DNA of 64,000 nucleotides from Pedobacter sp. ISL-64 (GTDB taxonomy: Bacteria; Bacteroidota; Bacteroidia; Sphingobacteriales; Sphingobacteriaceae): the NCBI RefSeq assembly GCF_018613605.1, contig NZ_JAGGPU010000018.1, positions 1 through 64,000 on the forward strand. Reading direction: 5' to 3'. Below, piece after piece: positions 25,936 through 34,886 of this stretch; positions within the stretch are counted from its first letter, which is position 1; each line of letters begins with the position of its first letter. The notes beneath the pieces were generated by a model. That model saw only the letters and a program-made list of their open reading frames with translations. It searched no databases and was not told the origin of the DNA. The position numbers and the translations under genes are program-made.

Positions 25936-27342
25936 TTATTTGAGTTCATCCAATACTTTAAACAATTTTTTATTAATTCCGCTTCCGCTATAGTTATTGA
26001 TGTTAATAACGATTACATATTTATTCCCTGCAGCATCAGTGTGGTAGCCTGCAAATGCCGAAACATCATTTATTGTTCCGCTTTTAATTTTCATACCATT
26101 GTACTCGGGTAGTGCATTATAATAATCTCCGAACCAGTTTTCTTTCTGGATCTGGAAAAGTATATCCGCCATTGCCGAAGTTGTTATTCTATCTCCCGGA
26201 GAAAGTCCACTACCATCAATAATGTTTAATGCCGTTTTATCAATGCCTTTATCGGCCCAGAAATTGATTTCGGTTTCCGCTCCTTTACTTGTTGTACCTG
26301 CTTTGCCTGATTTTATCGCAATGGTTTTTAAAAATGACTCGCCATATAAATTGATGCTTTTCTTTAAAAACCAGTAGGTCATCTCGCCTAAACTAGGCGA
26401 ACTGATGGTGCTTATTTTCTGTGTAAGCGAAGGAATGACCTGATTGTTCAAGGTCATTAACCTTGCCGTTGTGGCTTGCTGACCAGTCGAAATACCCAAT
26501 CTTTTTAAAGTATCCTGTAAACGATAAGCGCAATCAAAAGCAGGGTCGGGGAGGGCCACAGAGATGCCTGTTTTGGCAATGCCTACTCCCCAGCTTCCGC
26601 GGAGGTAAGCAACATTACTGTAAGGTGGAAGAAAAGCGTAACTTCTATCGCCAGAACCCGGACTTCCGGTTTTTAGTTCATTTATGATCTGCACATAAGG
26701 CGTTGCTGGAACTGTTTTTCCTACCTTAACTTCATCTGCTGTACTACTTCCAGGTTTCAAATGAATATCAAATTGATTTTCGCGCCAGGATAAGCCAGAA
26801 GTCCCGGCACCATAGTAATTGCCAATATCTTGCCAAACCCAGCCTTCAGGAGTTGTTTGTGTACCGAAAATGCGGTCATCGCCAATTACTGTACCTTCAA
26901 TTTTTTTTATTCCTGCCGATTTTATTGCAGCAACCCATTGTGTTAAAACAGCATTCTCTTTGTTTTGATAACGCCATGAACCTAAGGTTGGATCGCCGCT
27001 GCCAATAATGATCAGATTTCCTTTTAGTGTTCCGTCTGTAGTAATCGTTCCGGTATAGGCCAATGTGGTTTGGAACTGAAAATCCTTCCCTAAAATGCTG
27101 AAAGCCGTAGCAGCGGTAATGGTTTTTAATGTTGAAGCAGTAGCCAAACCAATTTGCTCATTTTTAGCATACAGGGTTTTACCTGTATTGGCATCCAAAA
27201 CACAAAGTGATGCGATGGCATGTTTCGCCTGCTCATCATTTAATAAATTATTGAAGGCTTTTTCCAGATTTTGGATTCTGTTTTGGGCAATTGTGGCTGT
27301 TGCTGAGAAAACGAATAAGGTTAGTAATTTGAAAAATTTCAT
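25936..27342 (-). CDS. dacB: D-alanyl-D-alanine carboxypeptidase/endopeptidase (peptidase S13, PBP4-type)
   Basis: A periplasmic penicillin-binding protein that trims or opens peptidoglycan peptide bridges. The 468 residues begin with a signal peptide (1-19). The S13 motifs are present: SxxK as S70-T-L-K73, SxN in KKSINLYGE (about 330), and the KTG box as KSG in GMKIKSGTINDVSAFAGY (about 422-439). GSGDPTLGS (about 112-120) is another family motif. It is 18 bases downstream of the DUF4143 gene and 21 bases upstream of a hypothetical gene. Confidence 0.93.
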   Translation of the reverse strand: MKFFKLLTLFVFSATATIAQNRIQNLEKAFNNLLNDEQAKHAIASLCVLDANTGKTLYAKNEQIGLATASTLKTITAATAFSILGKDFQFQTTLAYTGTITTDGTLKGNLIIIGSGDPTLGSWRYQNKENAVLTQWVAAIKSAGIKKIEGTVIGDDRIFGTQTTPEGWVWQDIGNYYGAGTSGLSWRENQFDIHLKPGSSTADEVKVGKTVPATPYVQIINELKTGSPGSGDRSYAFLPPYSNVAYLRGSWGVGIAKTGISVALPDPAFDCAYRLQDTLKRLGISTGQQATTARLMTLNNQVIPSLTQKISTISSPSLGEMTYWFLKKSINLYGESFLKTIAIKSGKAGTTSKGAETEINFWADKGIDKTALNIIDGSGLSPGDRITTSAMADILFQIQKENWFGDYYNALPEYNGMKIKSGTINDVSAFAGYHTDAAGNKYVIVININNYSGSGINKKLFKVLDELK

Positions 27343-27360
27343 TTTTTTGCCAAAGATTAT

Positions 27361-28485
27361 TTATATCAGAAAGCTGGTATAGTTAGATTTGTTTATAACG
27401 TATGTTTCATTGGTGCTGTATGCATCTAAAAAGGTTGATGGAAATCTTACTTTTTTGTTTTCATTCCATTTTATCTCCATCGCATTTATTTTTCCATCAA
27501 TTTCTTCTATTAGATCAATTTCCTGCTGTTGAAAGCTACGCCAAAAATAATATTTTGCATGCTTTCTTTTGTTATTACTGGCCTTTATATATTCCGATAT
27601 GATATAATTTTCGAAAAGCTGACCAGCATCCTGCCTCAGCGCAAGCATACTAAAGTTTTCGATCACTGCATTGCGGATCCCAGTATCATAGAAATATATT
27701 TTTTTGCTCTTTTTTATTTCATTCCGTAGGTTACTACTGTATGCCCCCAGCCTAAATACAACAAAACATTGCTCTAATAAATCGATATAACGCTCAACGG
27801 TTAGTTTATCGGCTTCAATCATCTGGCCAAGCTCGGTATACGAAACCTCATTACCAATTTGCAAGGCCAAGGCCTGTACTAATTTTTCGAGCTGTAAAGG
27901 TTTTCTGATGCCTGTAAGTGATAAAATATCTTTAAAAAGATAACTATTGGCTAAGTTCATTAAGAGTTCTTTTTCTTCTCCTGGATAATTAATCGCATCG
28001 GGATAAGAGCCATAGATCAATCTTTTTTCCAATGCCTGTTCTTCAGTAAGGATATTGGTATCATCAACAAGCTCTGCTACCGAAAAAGGAAAAAGATGAT
28101 ATTCAAATTTTCTTCCCGTTAGCGATTCTTTTATACCAACGGCCAGATCTAATGATGAAGAGCCTGTAACCAAAAGTTGCACATTGGTAAAATTATCTAC
28201 GATTAATTTTAATGTTAAACCGATATTCGCAACCCGTTGAGCTTCGTCGATAAAAATGAATTTATTTGAACCGATGATTGATTTTAGTCGCTCAATGCTA
28301 ATGTCGGTTAATGCGGTGCGAACATTGGCTTCATCACAATTAAGAAAAACCAAGGGAAGTTCTGTTTTTTGTACCAATTGCTTTAACATAGTGGTTTTAC
28401 CTACCTGCCTTGCGCCGGTAACTATAATTGCTTTTTGCTTGAAAAATTTTGATTCTATGTGCGTTTGCAGACTTCTAATTATCAT
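27361..28485 (-). CDS. AAA_14/DUF4143 ATPase
   Basis: A 374-residue protein with an N-terminal P-loop ATPase (AAA_14; GARQVGKT at 24-31, Walker B KFIFIDEAQR at about 74-83, sensor TGSSSLDL near 106-113) and a C-terminal DUF4143 domain (about 190-345) of nuclease-like fold, with FFWRSFQQQEIDLIEEI and AMEIKW near its end resembling PD-(D/E)xK sequence. Such proteins are frequent, multi-copy and of unclear function. It heads a tight three-gene unit with dacB, and two 32-bp direct repeats sit upstream. Confidence 0.85.
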   Translation of the reverse strand: MIIRSLQTHIESKFFKQKAIIVTGARQVGKTTMLKQLVQKTELPLVFLNCDEANVRTALTDISIERLKSIIGSNKFIFIDEAQRVANIGLTLKLIVDNFTNVQLLVTGSSSLDLAVGIKESLTGRKFEYHLFPFSVAELVDDTNILTEEQALEKRLIYGSYPDAINYPGEEKELLMNLANSYLFKDILSLTGIRKPLQLEKLVQALALQIGNEVSYTELGQMIEADKLTVERYIDLLEQCFVVFRLGAYSSNLRNEIKKSKKIYFYDTGIRNAVIENFSMLALRQDAGQLFENYIISEYIKASNNKRKHAKYYFWRSFQQQEIDLIEEIDGKINAMEIKWNENKKVRFPSTFLDAYSTNETYVINKSNYTSFLI

Positions 28486-28507
28486 TTCATTATATCGTAT
28501 TCAATAA

Positions 28508-28515
28508 CAAATATA
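28508..28515 (-). promoter_or_regulatory. -7 element for the DUF4143-dacB operon
   Basis: On the minus strand TATATTTG matches TAnnTTTG, 22 bases before the ATG at 28485. The -33 position falls inside the first 32-bp repeat, so the repeats are well placed to influence transcription. Confidence 0.5.
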
Positions 28516-28532
28516 ATGAAAAATTTAATCGT

Positions 28533-28607
28533 AATCTCTTTTTTATATATAATTTAGTTATTACAATCCCTTTTTTATATATAATTTAGTGATTACAATC
28601 TTTTTTT
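28533..28607. repeat. 32-bp tandem direct repeat (two and a third copies)
   Basis: Units 28533-28564 and 28565-28596 differ at two positions; a third begins AATCTTTTTTT at 28597. Each contains TTTTTTATATATAATTTAG. They adjoin the DUF4143-dacB promoter. Confidence 0.85.
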
Positions 28608-28628
28608 CAGTTTTTATATCGCAGCAAA

Positions 28629-29231
28629 TTATCCATTAAACAGCTTGTTACGTTTAATTTCTTTTCCCTGCCTTAGCTTTACCGCATGATAGATGGTAGG
28701 TACATCGTTGGTCCATTTTTTTAGCGTGAAAACGATGGCAAGTATTTCTATTCGGGTTGCCAATCCGAGCCAAAAGCAAATTTCAAATAATACAACCGAT
28801 TCGCAATGCACTATAATTTCGACCAAAGTGGCAAATATAGTCAACGTCCAAATTTTAGCGCCGATAGAATGCGTAGCGATTTCTTTTCTGAATTTGATAT
28901 AGCTTAATGCATAGGTTGAAGCTTCGAAAGCACCAAGGACAATCAGTTTTACCAAGTTGACTTTGAAAAAATCGGGACATTGGATATAAGTAGCAACCGC
29001 AACCGAGATAAAAAATACCTGATCAATACTGGAATCTAAACGTCTTAATTTTTCTGAGGAGATATTGAGTTTTCTGGCTATTATTCCATCAAATACATCT
29101 GTTAATAAACCGATCGATAATAATGTGATTGCAAGAAAAGAATAATGATTGACTTGGAAAAAGCTTAATAGAATTATTATAAAACCAATCAGTAACCTGG
29201 AATATATTAAAGCGATTGGAATATGTTTCAT
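28629..29231 (-). CDS. CDP-alcohol phosphatidyltransferase family protein
   Basis: A 200-residue membrane enzyme of the family that transfers a phosphatidyl group from CDP-diacylglycerol to an alcohol. There are about five to six membrane segments. The motif DG-x2-AR-x8-G-x3-D-x3-D is present as DGIIARKLN...LRRLDSSID, but the conserved Gly is a Leu (EKLRRLD). The four Asp are kept (D47 region onward), so activity is plausible. It starts 15 bases past the asd terminator. The alcohol substrate cannot be assigned. Confidence 0.8.
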   Translation of the reverse strand: MKHIPIALIYSRLLIGFIIILLSFFQVNHYSFLAITLLSIGLLTDVFDGIIARKLNISSEKLRRLDSSIDQVFFISVAVATYIQCPDFFKVNLVKLIVLGAFEASTYALSYIKFRKEIATHSIGAKIWTLTIFATLVEIIVHCESVVLFEICFWLGLATRIEILAIVFTLKKWTNDVPTIYHAVKLRQGKEIKRNKLFNG

Positions 29232-29246
29232 GGTGGAGAGCGGGTA

Positions 29247-29281
29247 TAAAAAAAGTCCCCCGATTTTATACCGGGGGACTT
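29247..29281 (-). terminator. Intrinsic terminator of asd
   Basis: On the minus strand AAGTCCCCCG (29272-29281) and CGGGGGACTT (29253-29262) form a ten-pair perfect stem with a nine-base loop, followed by seven or more T. Confidence 0.9.
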
Positions 29282-29297
29282 CTCTTGAGGTTATTAA

Positions 29298-30287
29298 TTA
29301 AACTAATTCTTTCTGAATTAGATATTCGGCAATCTGAACGGCATTGGTTGCAGCGCCTTTGCGCAAGTTATCTGCAACAATCCAAAGATTTAAAGCTTTA
29401 GGCGCCGATTCGTCTCTACGGATACGGCCTACAAAAACTTCATCTTTTTCATGAGCATCTTTTGGCATTGGGTATTTTAAGTTGGCAACATCATCAACAA
29501 CGATTATGCCTGGTGCTTTTTCTAAAATACTTCGCACTTCAGCTAAATCGAAGTCATTTTCGAACTCGATGTTTACCGATTCTGAGTGACCACCCATTAC
29601 CGGGATACGAACTGTAGTAGCGGTAACTTTAATGCTATCGTCGCTCATGATTTTGTTCGTTTCCTTAACCATTTTCATTTCTTCTTTGGTATATCCATTG
29701 TCCATGAAAACATCAATATGTGGAAGAACATTCAAATCAATTTCGTATGGATAAGCTTTAGGACCATCAATGCCTTTACGCTCGTTCATTAGCTGCTCAA
29801 CCGCTTTAACACCTGTTCCTGTAACCGATTGGTAAGTAGAAACCACAACACGTTTAATTTTATATTTATCGTGTAAAGGTTTTAAAACCACCACCATTTG
29901 AATGGTAGAACAGTTGGGATTAGCAATGATTTTGTTATCGATAGAAAGTTCGTGTGCATTAACTTCTGGTACAATTAATTTAATTGCAGGATCCATTCTC
30001 CATGCAGAAGAGTTATCGATAACGGTTGTTCCAGCTTCTTTAAAACGTGGAGCATGCTCTAATGAAGTATTTCCACCTGCTGAAAACAAAGCGATATCTG
30101 GTTTCATGCTGATTGCAGTATCCATGCTAACAATTGGGAACTTCTTACCCTTAAAAGTAATTTCCTTGCCAACACTCTTTTCTGATGCTACGGGAATCAA
30201 CTCTGTTAAAGGGAAATTTCTTTCCTCCAATACTTTTAACATGACAGTGCCTACCAATCCGGTGGCACCTACTACTGCTACTTTCAT
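29298..30287 (-). CDS. asd: Aspartate-semialdehyde dehydrogenase
   Basis: It reduces aspartyl phosphate to aspartate semialdehyde for lysine, threonine, methionine and diaminopimelate synthesis. The 329 residues show GATGLVGTVMLKVLEERNF at the NADP-binding start, the SSAWRMDP segment (93-100), the catalytic C126 in NPNCSTIQMV, and the His in RIPVMGGHSESVNIEF. The close relation to the USG-1/Asd type of low-GC bacteria is evident from PLHDKYKIKRVVVSTYQSVTG (key residues only). A strong terminator separates it from the next gene. Confidence 0.95.
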   Translation of the reverse strand: MKVAVVGATGLVGTVMLKVLEERNFPLTELIPVASEKSVGKEITFKGKKFPIVSMDTAISMKPDIALFSAGGNTSLEHAPRFKEAGTTVIDNSSAWRMDPAIKLIVPEVNAHELSIDNKIIANPNCSTIQMVVVLKPLHDKYKIKRVVVSTYQSVTGTGVKAVEQLMNERKGIDGPKAYPYEIDLNVLPHIDVFMDNGYTKEEMKMVKETNKIMSDDSIKVTATTVRIPVMGGHSESVNIEFENDFDLAEVRSILEKAPGIIVVDDVANLKYPMPKDAHEKDEVFVGRIRRDESAPKALNLWIVADNLRKGAATNAVQIAEYLIQKELV

Positions 30288-30480
30288 TTTAAATTTTAAT
30301 TATATATTATTAAACATTTGATATAAGCCCAAATATGCTAAAAATTAAGCTTATATCCCCATTGTTACCAATTAAATTTGCTTTTAATATTTAAAATCTT
30401 ACTTTTTCAGTAGAAAATAAGGTTAAAAAGATTAGGCATAATTCGATTTAGGAAGGGCTCGGAGGTTTTAATGCCGTTTG
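30288..30480. other. asd upstream region
   Basis: AT-rich DNA upstream of asd. I see no clean TAnnTTTG promoter. The remainder of the 549-base gap (30481-30836) is occupied by three repeat elements listed separately. Confidence 0.4.
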
Positions 30481-30570
30481 CGCTCGTTTCCTAGCGAGTG
30501 CATTAATAGCTATACAATTTTATCGTTTGTAAACGACAACCTATTCAACACTCCGTTAGCGAATTGCTTG
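30481..30570. repeat. CGCTCGTTTCC-type fold-back element
   Basis: It starts CGCTCGTTTCCTAGCGAGTG, continues TTAATAGCTATACAATTTTATCG and has CACTCCGTTAGCGA near the far end. The order and words match the element at 54095-54196, which has clearer inverted ends. Confidence 0.6.
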
Positions 30571-30600
30571 ATGTTTTTGTTTTGGAAAGCATGTTACTGT

Positions 30601-30676
30601 GTATATCGGTTCCGAAAGTCCTGCTATCCACTTCAAGCCTCCACTGCGCTACGGGCTTTCCGTTACTATCAGGTTT
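30601..30676. repeat. Partial copy of the hairpin repeat
   Basis: GTCCTGCTATCCACTTC, a hairpin with arms AAGCC and GGCTT around CTGCGCTAC, then CCGTTACTATCAGGTTTA. This aligns with GTCCTGCCATCCACTTTA...CCGTTCCTGTCAGGTTTA at 1580-1630, with different hairpin arms. Confidence 0.7.
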
Positions 30677-30796
30677 AGATAACTCAGATCAGCAGTTCTA
30701 ACCTAAAATATATTGTTGAAGAATTGAAGGTTTGCTGTTTTGGAGATAGATCTCTCCATTTCGCTACACTTCAGTCGAGATGACGATAAGCGTAGT

Positions 30797-30829
30797 CCAA
30801 ACCTCGCAATTTTAAACTGCGAGGTTTGG
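30797..30829. repeat. REP-like palindrome, CCTCGCA core
   Basis: CCAAACCTCGCA (30797-30808) pairs perfectly with TGCGAGGTTTGG (30818-30829). The same arms occur in the cluster at 50344-50828. It lies eight bases past the last gene of the keto-sugar locus and may end its transcript. A GAGATAGATCTCTCC...CGAGATGAC fragment precedes it. Confidence 0.75.
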
Positions 30830-30836
30830 ATAAATT

Positions 30837-31709
30837 TTAAATCAAATTGGCTTTGATATAATCACAGCTTGTTTTAATCGAACCAACTGGATCAGGTTGG
30901 TAATTGGTTTCGTGCTCTACAAAGAAATGTTGCATGCCTGAAAGTTTTGCCTGAGCAAAAATGCTTTTAAAATCAATAGAACCTTTACCTACCTCGGTAT
31001 TCCATTCAGGTTTGGCTTTGTCCATATCTTTAACGTGCCACATTGGAAAACGGCCTGGATATTTTTTGAACAAAGCTAACGGATCGTTACCTGAGCGTAC
31101 CACCCAGTATAAATCCAATTCGAAATTTACCAGATTTTTATCGGTTTCGCTTAAGTAAACATCGTAACCAGTGGTATCACCTAATTTTTTAAATTCGAAA
31201 TCGTGGTTGTGGTAGGCGAATTTTAAACCAGATGCTTTTGCAATTTCGGCAACCTTATTAAAATCATCAGCAGTTTTCTTAAAGCCATCTACACCTTTGC
31301 TCATATCTACATGTGCACCAGCGATGGTAAAGTATTTACCGCCAATGGCTGCTGAAGATTCGATATCGGCCTTTAATCTGTCTGTTTTTCCGGTTTTTAC
31401 AAAATCATCCATATGGTAATGGCCACTTGGTGCTTTTAAACCATTCGCATTTAACAAAGCTTTGAATTCTTTTGGTGTTAAGCCCCAGAATTTTCCATTA
31501 GAAAAACCATAGGTTTCTACTTCTTTATATCCGGCTTGTGCTACCTTTTCGATAATGTCTTTTACGTCCTTTGGCAGTTCATTACGTAAAGAGTACAATT
31601 GCAAACCAACATTTTTACTTGCTTTATCAAAGGCAAACGACGGGATTAATAATGCCGCTCCTGCGGCTAATCCTGCCTGTTTTAAGAAAGTTCTTCTTGA
31701 ATTCATCAT
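30837..31709 (-). CDS. Exported TIM-barrel sugar isomerase/epimerase-like protein
   Basis: A 290-residue AP-endonuclease-2 type TIM barrel (the IolE/Hyi fold). It begins with a twin-arginine signal, SRRTFLKQAGLAAGAALLIP, so it should act in the periplasm on non-phosphorylated substrates. Metal-site candidates are in YHNHDFEF (about 166-173), FELDLYWV (about 199-206), WHVKDMDK (about 226-233) and FVEHETNY (about 268-275). It is the last of a long co-directional series, seven bases after a close paralog. A second Met one codon in could be the start. Confidence 0.85.
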   Translation of the reverse strand: MMNSRRTFLKQAGLAAGAALLIPSFAFDKASKNVGLQLYSLRNELPKDVKDIIEKVAQAGYKEVETYGFSNGKFWGLTPKEFKALLNANGLKAPSGHYHMDDFVKTGKTDRLKADIESSAAIGGKYFTIAGAHVDMSKGVDGFKKTADDFNKVAEIAKASGLKFAYHNHDFEFKKLGDTTGYDVYLSETDKNLVNFELDLYWVVRSGNDPLALFKKYPGRFPMWHVKDMDKAKPEWNTEVGKGSIDFKSIFAQAKLSGMQHFFVEHETNYQPDPVGSIKTSCDYIKANLI

Positions 31710-31716
31710 TTAAAAT

Positions 31717-32592
31717 TTAAATAATTTCTTTTTTAATGTATGCACAGCTAGCTGCAACAGATTCCATTGGGTTTGGCTTGTAATTGGTTTCGTGTTCTAT
31801 AAAGAAGTGTTTCATGCCCGAAAGCTTGGCATCAGCAAAAATAGGTTTGAAATTAATGGAACCTGTTCCTACTTCAGCATTTAACGCTGGATTTGCTTTA
31901 TCCATATCTTTCACATGCCACATGGTAAAACGGCCTGGATTTTCTTTAAACAATTTGATCGGATCGTTTCCTGAACGAACTACCCAATATAAATCAAGTT
32001 CAAAATCAACAAGATTTTTGTCGGTTCCTTTTAATAATATTTCGTAACCAGTGGTATCACCTTGTTTCTCGAATTCAAAATTGTGGTTGTGGTAAGCTAA
32101 CCTAATACCGGCTTCCTTGGCCAATTTTCCGGCTTCATTAATTTTAACTGCAATTTTTTTGTAGTCGTCGGCACTTTTTCTGATGCTTTCATCTAACCAG
32201 GGAATGGTTACATATTCGCTTCCAAGCACTTTAGCAGCAGCGATTGCTGCTTTTAATTCTTCAGTGTTTCCATCGGTTAAATAGCTGCCTAAACCGTAGT
32301 GACCGCTTGGTGCAGTTAATCCGTTATCATCAAGCAATTTTTTGAATTCGGCTGGTGTTAAGCCCCAAAATTGATCTTTTATCGAAAAACCATAGGTTTC
32401 AACCTCTTTAAAGCCAGCTTTTGCCACTTTAGCTATTGTCCCTTTTACATCTTTCGGAAGTTCATCTCTTAAAGAATATAACTGCAGACCAACTGATTTT
32501 TTATCGGAAGCCACACAAGCAAATGATGGAACCAAAAGTGCTGCAGCTGCAGCCATACTACTGTTTAAAATAAAACTTCTTCTTGATAACAT
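31717..32592 (-). CDS. Exported TIM-barrel sugar isomerase/epimerase-like protein (paralog)
   Basis: The 291 residues align end to end with the next gene: shared stretches include GLQLYSLRDELPKDVK, YWVVRSGNDP and MWHVKDMDKA. A twin-arginine signal (SRRSFILNSSMAAAAALLVP) is followed by SFAC, which could act as a lipobox at Cys26. Metal-site candidates are in YHNHNFEF, FELDLYWV, WHVKDMDK and FIEHETNY. Tandem duplication is likely. In keto-sugar pathways such barrels are expected to isomerise, hydrate or cleave oxidised sugars; the exact reaction is not readable. Confidence 0.85.
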   Translation of the reverse strand: MLSRRSFILNSSMAAAAALLVPSFACVASDKKSVGLQLYSLRDELPKDVKGTIAKVAKAGFKEVETYGFSIKDQFWGLTPAEFKKLLDDNGLTAPSGHYGLGSYLTDGNTEELKAAIAAAKVLGSEYVTIPWLDESIRKSADDYKKIAVKINEAGKLAKEAGIRLAYHNHNFEFEKQGDTTGYEILLKGTDKNLVDFELDLYWVVRSGNDPIKLFKENPGRFTMWHVKDMDKANPALNAEVGTGSINFKPIFADAKLSGMKHFFIEHETNYKPNPMESVAASCAYIKKEII

Positions 32593-32602
32593 AGGTATAT
32601 TT

Positions 32603-33493
32603 TTAGATGTCGCAAATAGAAACTGCCTTTTTTAGCGAGGCTATTTTATCTGCATTTTTAGGTATAAATTCTTGTGCAACGAAACCTTTAAAGCCAGTTT
32701 CGGCAATGGCTTTCATTATTGCGGGATAGTATAACTCCTGCGTATCATCGATTTCATTTCTGCCCGGAACACCAGCGGTGTGGTAGTGGGCTATGTATTG
32801 ATGGTTATCTCTAATGTTTCTAATTACATCGCCCTCATCAATCTGCATATGGTAGATATCGTATAACAATTTGAAGTTTTCAGATCCTAAGCGTTTGCAA
32901 AGTTCAGCTCCCCATGAAGTTCTATCGCATTGATAATCTTTATGGTTAATTTTGCTGTTTAATAATTCCATTACCAACACTACATTGTGTTTTTCGGCCA
33001 ATGGGATTAATTGTTTCAACCCTTTAACGCAATTGTTCCAGCCTGTTTCGTCATCTTTACCCCGGCGGTTTCCACTAAAACAGATTAGGTTTTTGTAACC
33101 TGCCTCGGCAACAAGTGGAATCATTGCTGTGTAGTTTTGAATTAACTTTTCGTGGAATTTTTCGTCGTTAAAACCATCCACTAAATTAATCTCCGCACCA
33201 TTACACATAGTCGATTCTAAGCCATGTTTTTTTAAAGTCGGCCAATCTTTTGGCCCAACTAAATCAATGCCTTTAATGCCGATCTTTTTAGCTTCAACAC
33301 AAAGCGTTTCTACATCTAAACCGCTAAAACACCAACGGCAAACGGCATGATTGATATTTCCTTTTAGCCTTAGTGGCTGATCTGATTCTGATTTATCCAT
33401 TGCTAATGCTGAAAATCCTGAAGAAACACCAATCGCAGCAGTTCCTGCGATGATGTTCTTTAAAGCATTTCTTCTATTTACGTTCGACGCCAT
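32603..33493 (-). CDS. Hydroxypyruvate isomerase-like TIM-barrel protein, Tat-exported
   Basis: A 296-residue TIM barrel closer to hydroxypyruvate isomerase (Hyi) than its two downstream neighbours: NHAVCRWCFSGLDVETLC near the start, LYDIYHMQIDEGDVI (about 211-225) and YHTAGVPGRNEIDDTQELYYP (key H, G and E at about 237-257). A twin-arginine signal is present (NRRNALKNIIAGTAAIG). Hyi interconverts hydroxypyruvate and tartronate semialdehyde, but an exported version in this setting more likely acts on a keto sugar. It starts one base after the transporter gene. Confidence 0.85.
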   Translation of the reverse strand: MASNVNRRNALKNIIAGTAAIGVSSGFSALAMDKSESDQPLRLKGNINHAVCRWCFSGLDVETLCVEAKKIGIKGIDLVGPKDWPTLKKHGLESTMCNGAEINLVDGFNDEKFHEKLIQNYTAMIPLVAEAGYKNLICFSGNRRGKDDETGWNNCVKGLKQLIPLAEKHNVVLVMELLNSKINHKDYQCDRTSWGAELCKRLGSENFKLLYDIYHMQIDEGDVIRNIRDNHQYIAHYHTAGVPGRNEIDDTQELYYPAIMKAIAETGFKGFVAQEFIPKNADKIASLKKAVSICDI

Positions 33494-33494
33494 A

Positions 33495-34736
33495 TTAAAC
33501 AGTTTTAGGTTCTATTTCAGCTTTGGATTTATCGTTGAAAACCAATGCAAATAATAAAAATACCACTAATGCAATTCCTGCTGGGATAATCCAGATCATT
33601 TTCCAGTCCATTACGCCATCTGCTGCTTTGTAGGCATCAGAAATTTTACCTGCTACGGCAAATCCAATTAACATGCCTACGCCATAAGTAGCTAAAGTAA
33701 TTAAGCCTTGGGCTGAGCTTTTAAAACGCTCGCCGGCTTTAGAGTTGGTATAAATCTGTCCTGAAACGAAAAAGAAATCGTAGCAAACACCGTGTAATGC
33801 AATTCCTAAAATCAGCATAAAACTCAGTTCGCCTGCATTTCCGTAAGCAAATAATGCATAACGTACTGCCCAAGCCAGCATGCCCACCAAGATGGTCATT
33901 TTAAAACCGAATCTTTTAAAGAATATTGGGATAAATAATAAGAAAATAACTTCTGAAGCCTGACCAATCGTCATTTTTCCCGTAGGGTTATCCATACCGA
34001 TATTTGAAAGGAATGGATTTGCATTTTGGTAGTAAAAAGCCAGAGGGATACAGATCAAAATAGATGAAATAAAGAAAATCAAGAAGTTCCTGTCTTTCAA
34101 AAGTTTTAAAGCATCTAGACCTAATACATCAGAAACGGTAATTTTTTCGTCTGAAGATACTTTGGGTGGGGTCTTTGGTAAGGTAAAGCTGAATAAACCC
34201 AAAGCTAAAGATACTATACCAGCCATTAAGAAAGTATTTTTCAATAAGCCAGCTTCTGTACCTTCTTTTGAATCCCAATGGAAGAAATAACTGATTAATA
34301 AACCTGCAGCAATCCAGCCTAAGGTACCCCATATGCGGATCGATGAAAATTCTTTCTCCGGATCTTTCATTTGATTGAAAGAAACTGAGTTTACCAACGC
34401 CAGTGTTGGCATAAAAAGAATCATGTAGCCCAATACGTAAGGATAAAAAACACTTACATCTATAGCATTATACATTTGGTACATCAATAGTGCTCCGACA
34501 ATGTGCAGCACACCTAAAATGCGCTCAGCATTAAAATATCTGTCGGCAATTAAACCTACAATAAAAGGAGCAATGATAGCGCCCCATGATTGGGTTGAAA
34601 ATACAGCTCCGGTTTCTGAGCCCGTGGCTTTAAGGTTGTTTCCTAAGAAAGTCCCAAGTGTTACAAACCAGGCACCCCAGATAAAAAATTCCAGGAACAT
34701 CATGGCAGAGAGTTTAAAGCGAGTAGTGCTATTCAT
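33495..34736 (-). CDS. MFS transporter of the nucleoside:H+ symporter (NupG) type
   Basis: A 413-residue inner-membrane carrier with about twelve hydrophobic segments, beginning FKLSAMMFLEFFIWGAWFV, which is typical of NupG/XapB symporters. The middle loop (about 195-215) is charged and cytoplasmic. GVCYDFFFVSGQIYTNSKA (about 314-332) is another conserved stretch. In this locus the transporter most likely brings the periplasmic sugar product into the cytoplasm instead of nucleosides; that is inference from context. It is tightly coupled to the Hyi-like gene. Confidence 0.85.
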   Translation of the reverse strand: MNSTTRFKLSAMMFLEFFIWGAWFVTLGTFLGNNLKATGSETGAVFSTQSWGAIIAPFIVGLIADRYFNAERILGVLHIVGALLMYQMYNAIDVSVFYPYVLGYMILFMPTLALVNSVSFNQMKDPEKEFSSIRIWGTLGWIAAGLLISYFFHWDSKEGTEAGLLKNTFLMAGIVSLALGLFSFTLPKTPPKVSSDEKITVSDVLGLDALKLLKDRNFLIFFISSILICIPLAFYYQNANPFLSNIGMDNPTGKMTIGQASEVIFLLFIPIFFKRFGFKMTILVGMLAWAVRYALFAYGNAGELSFMLILGIALHGVCYDFFFVSGQIYTNSKAGERFKSSAQGLITLATYGVGMLIGFAVAGKISDAYKAADGVMDWKMIWIIPAGIALVVFLLFALVFNDKSKAEIEPKTV

Positions 34737-34886
34737 TTGGCTTATATAAGGTTGTATTAAGGTATAAGGTTAAAGGTATAGGGTGTAAGGTTAATGCGAA
34801 AGCGGATAAACTTTATGCTTTCCCGCTTTCTAACTCAAATGTCTGGTTTAAGCGAAAGAAAAGAAACCTTCATCCCTTTACCTCAG

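Noticed and set aside
28533..28607. CRISPR-like tandem repeat
   Set aside because: The units abut with no spacers and no cas genes are near.
32603..33493. True hydroxypyruvate isomerase of glyoxylate metabolism
   Set aside because: It has a Tat signal, and no glyoxylate carboligase or tartronate semialdehyde reductase gene is near.
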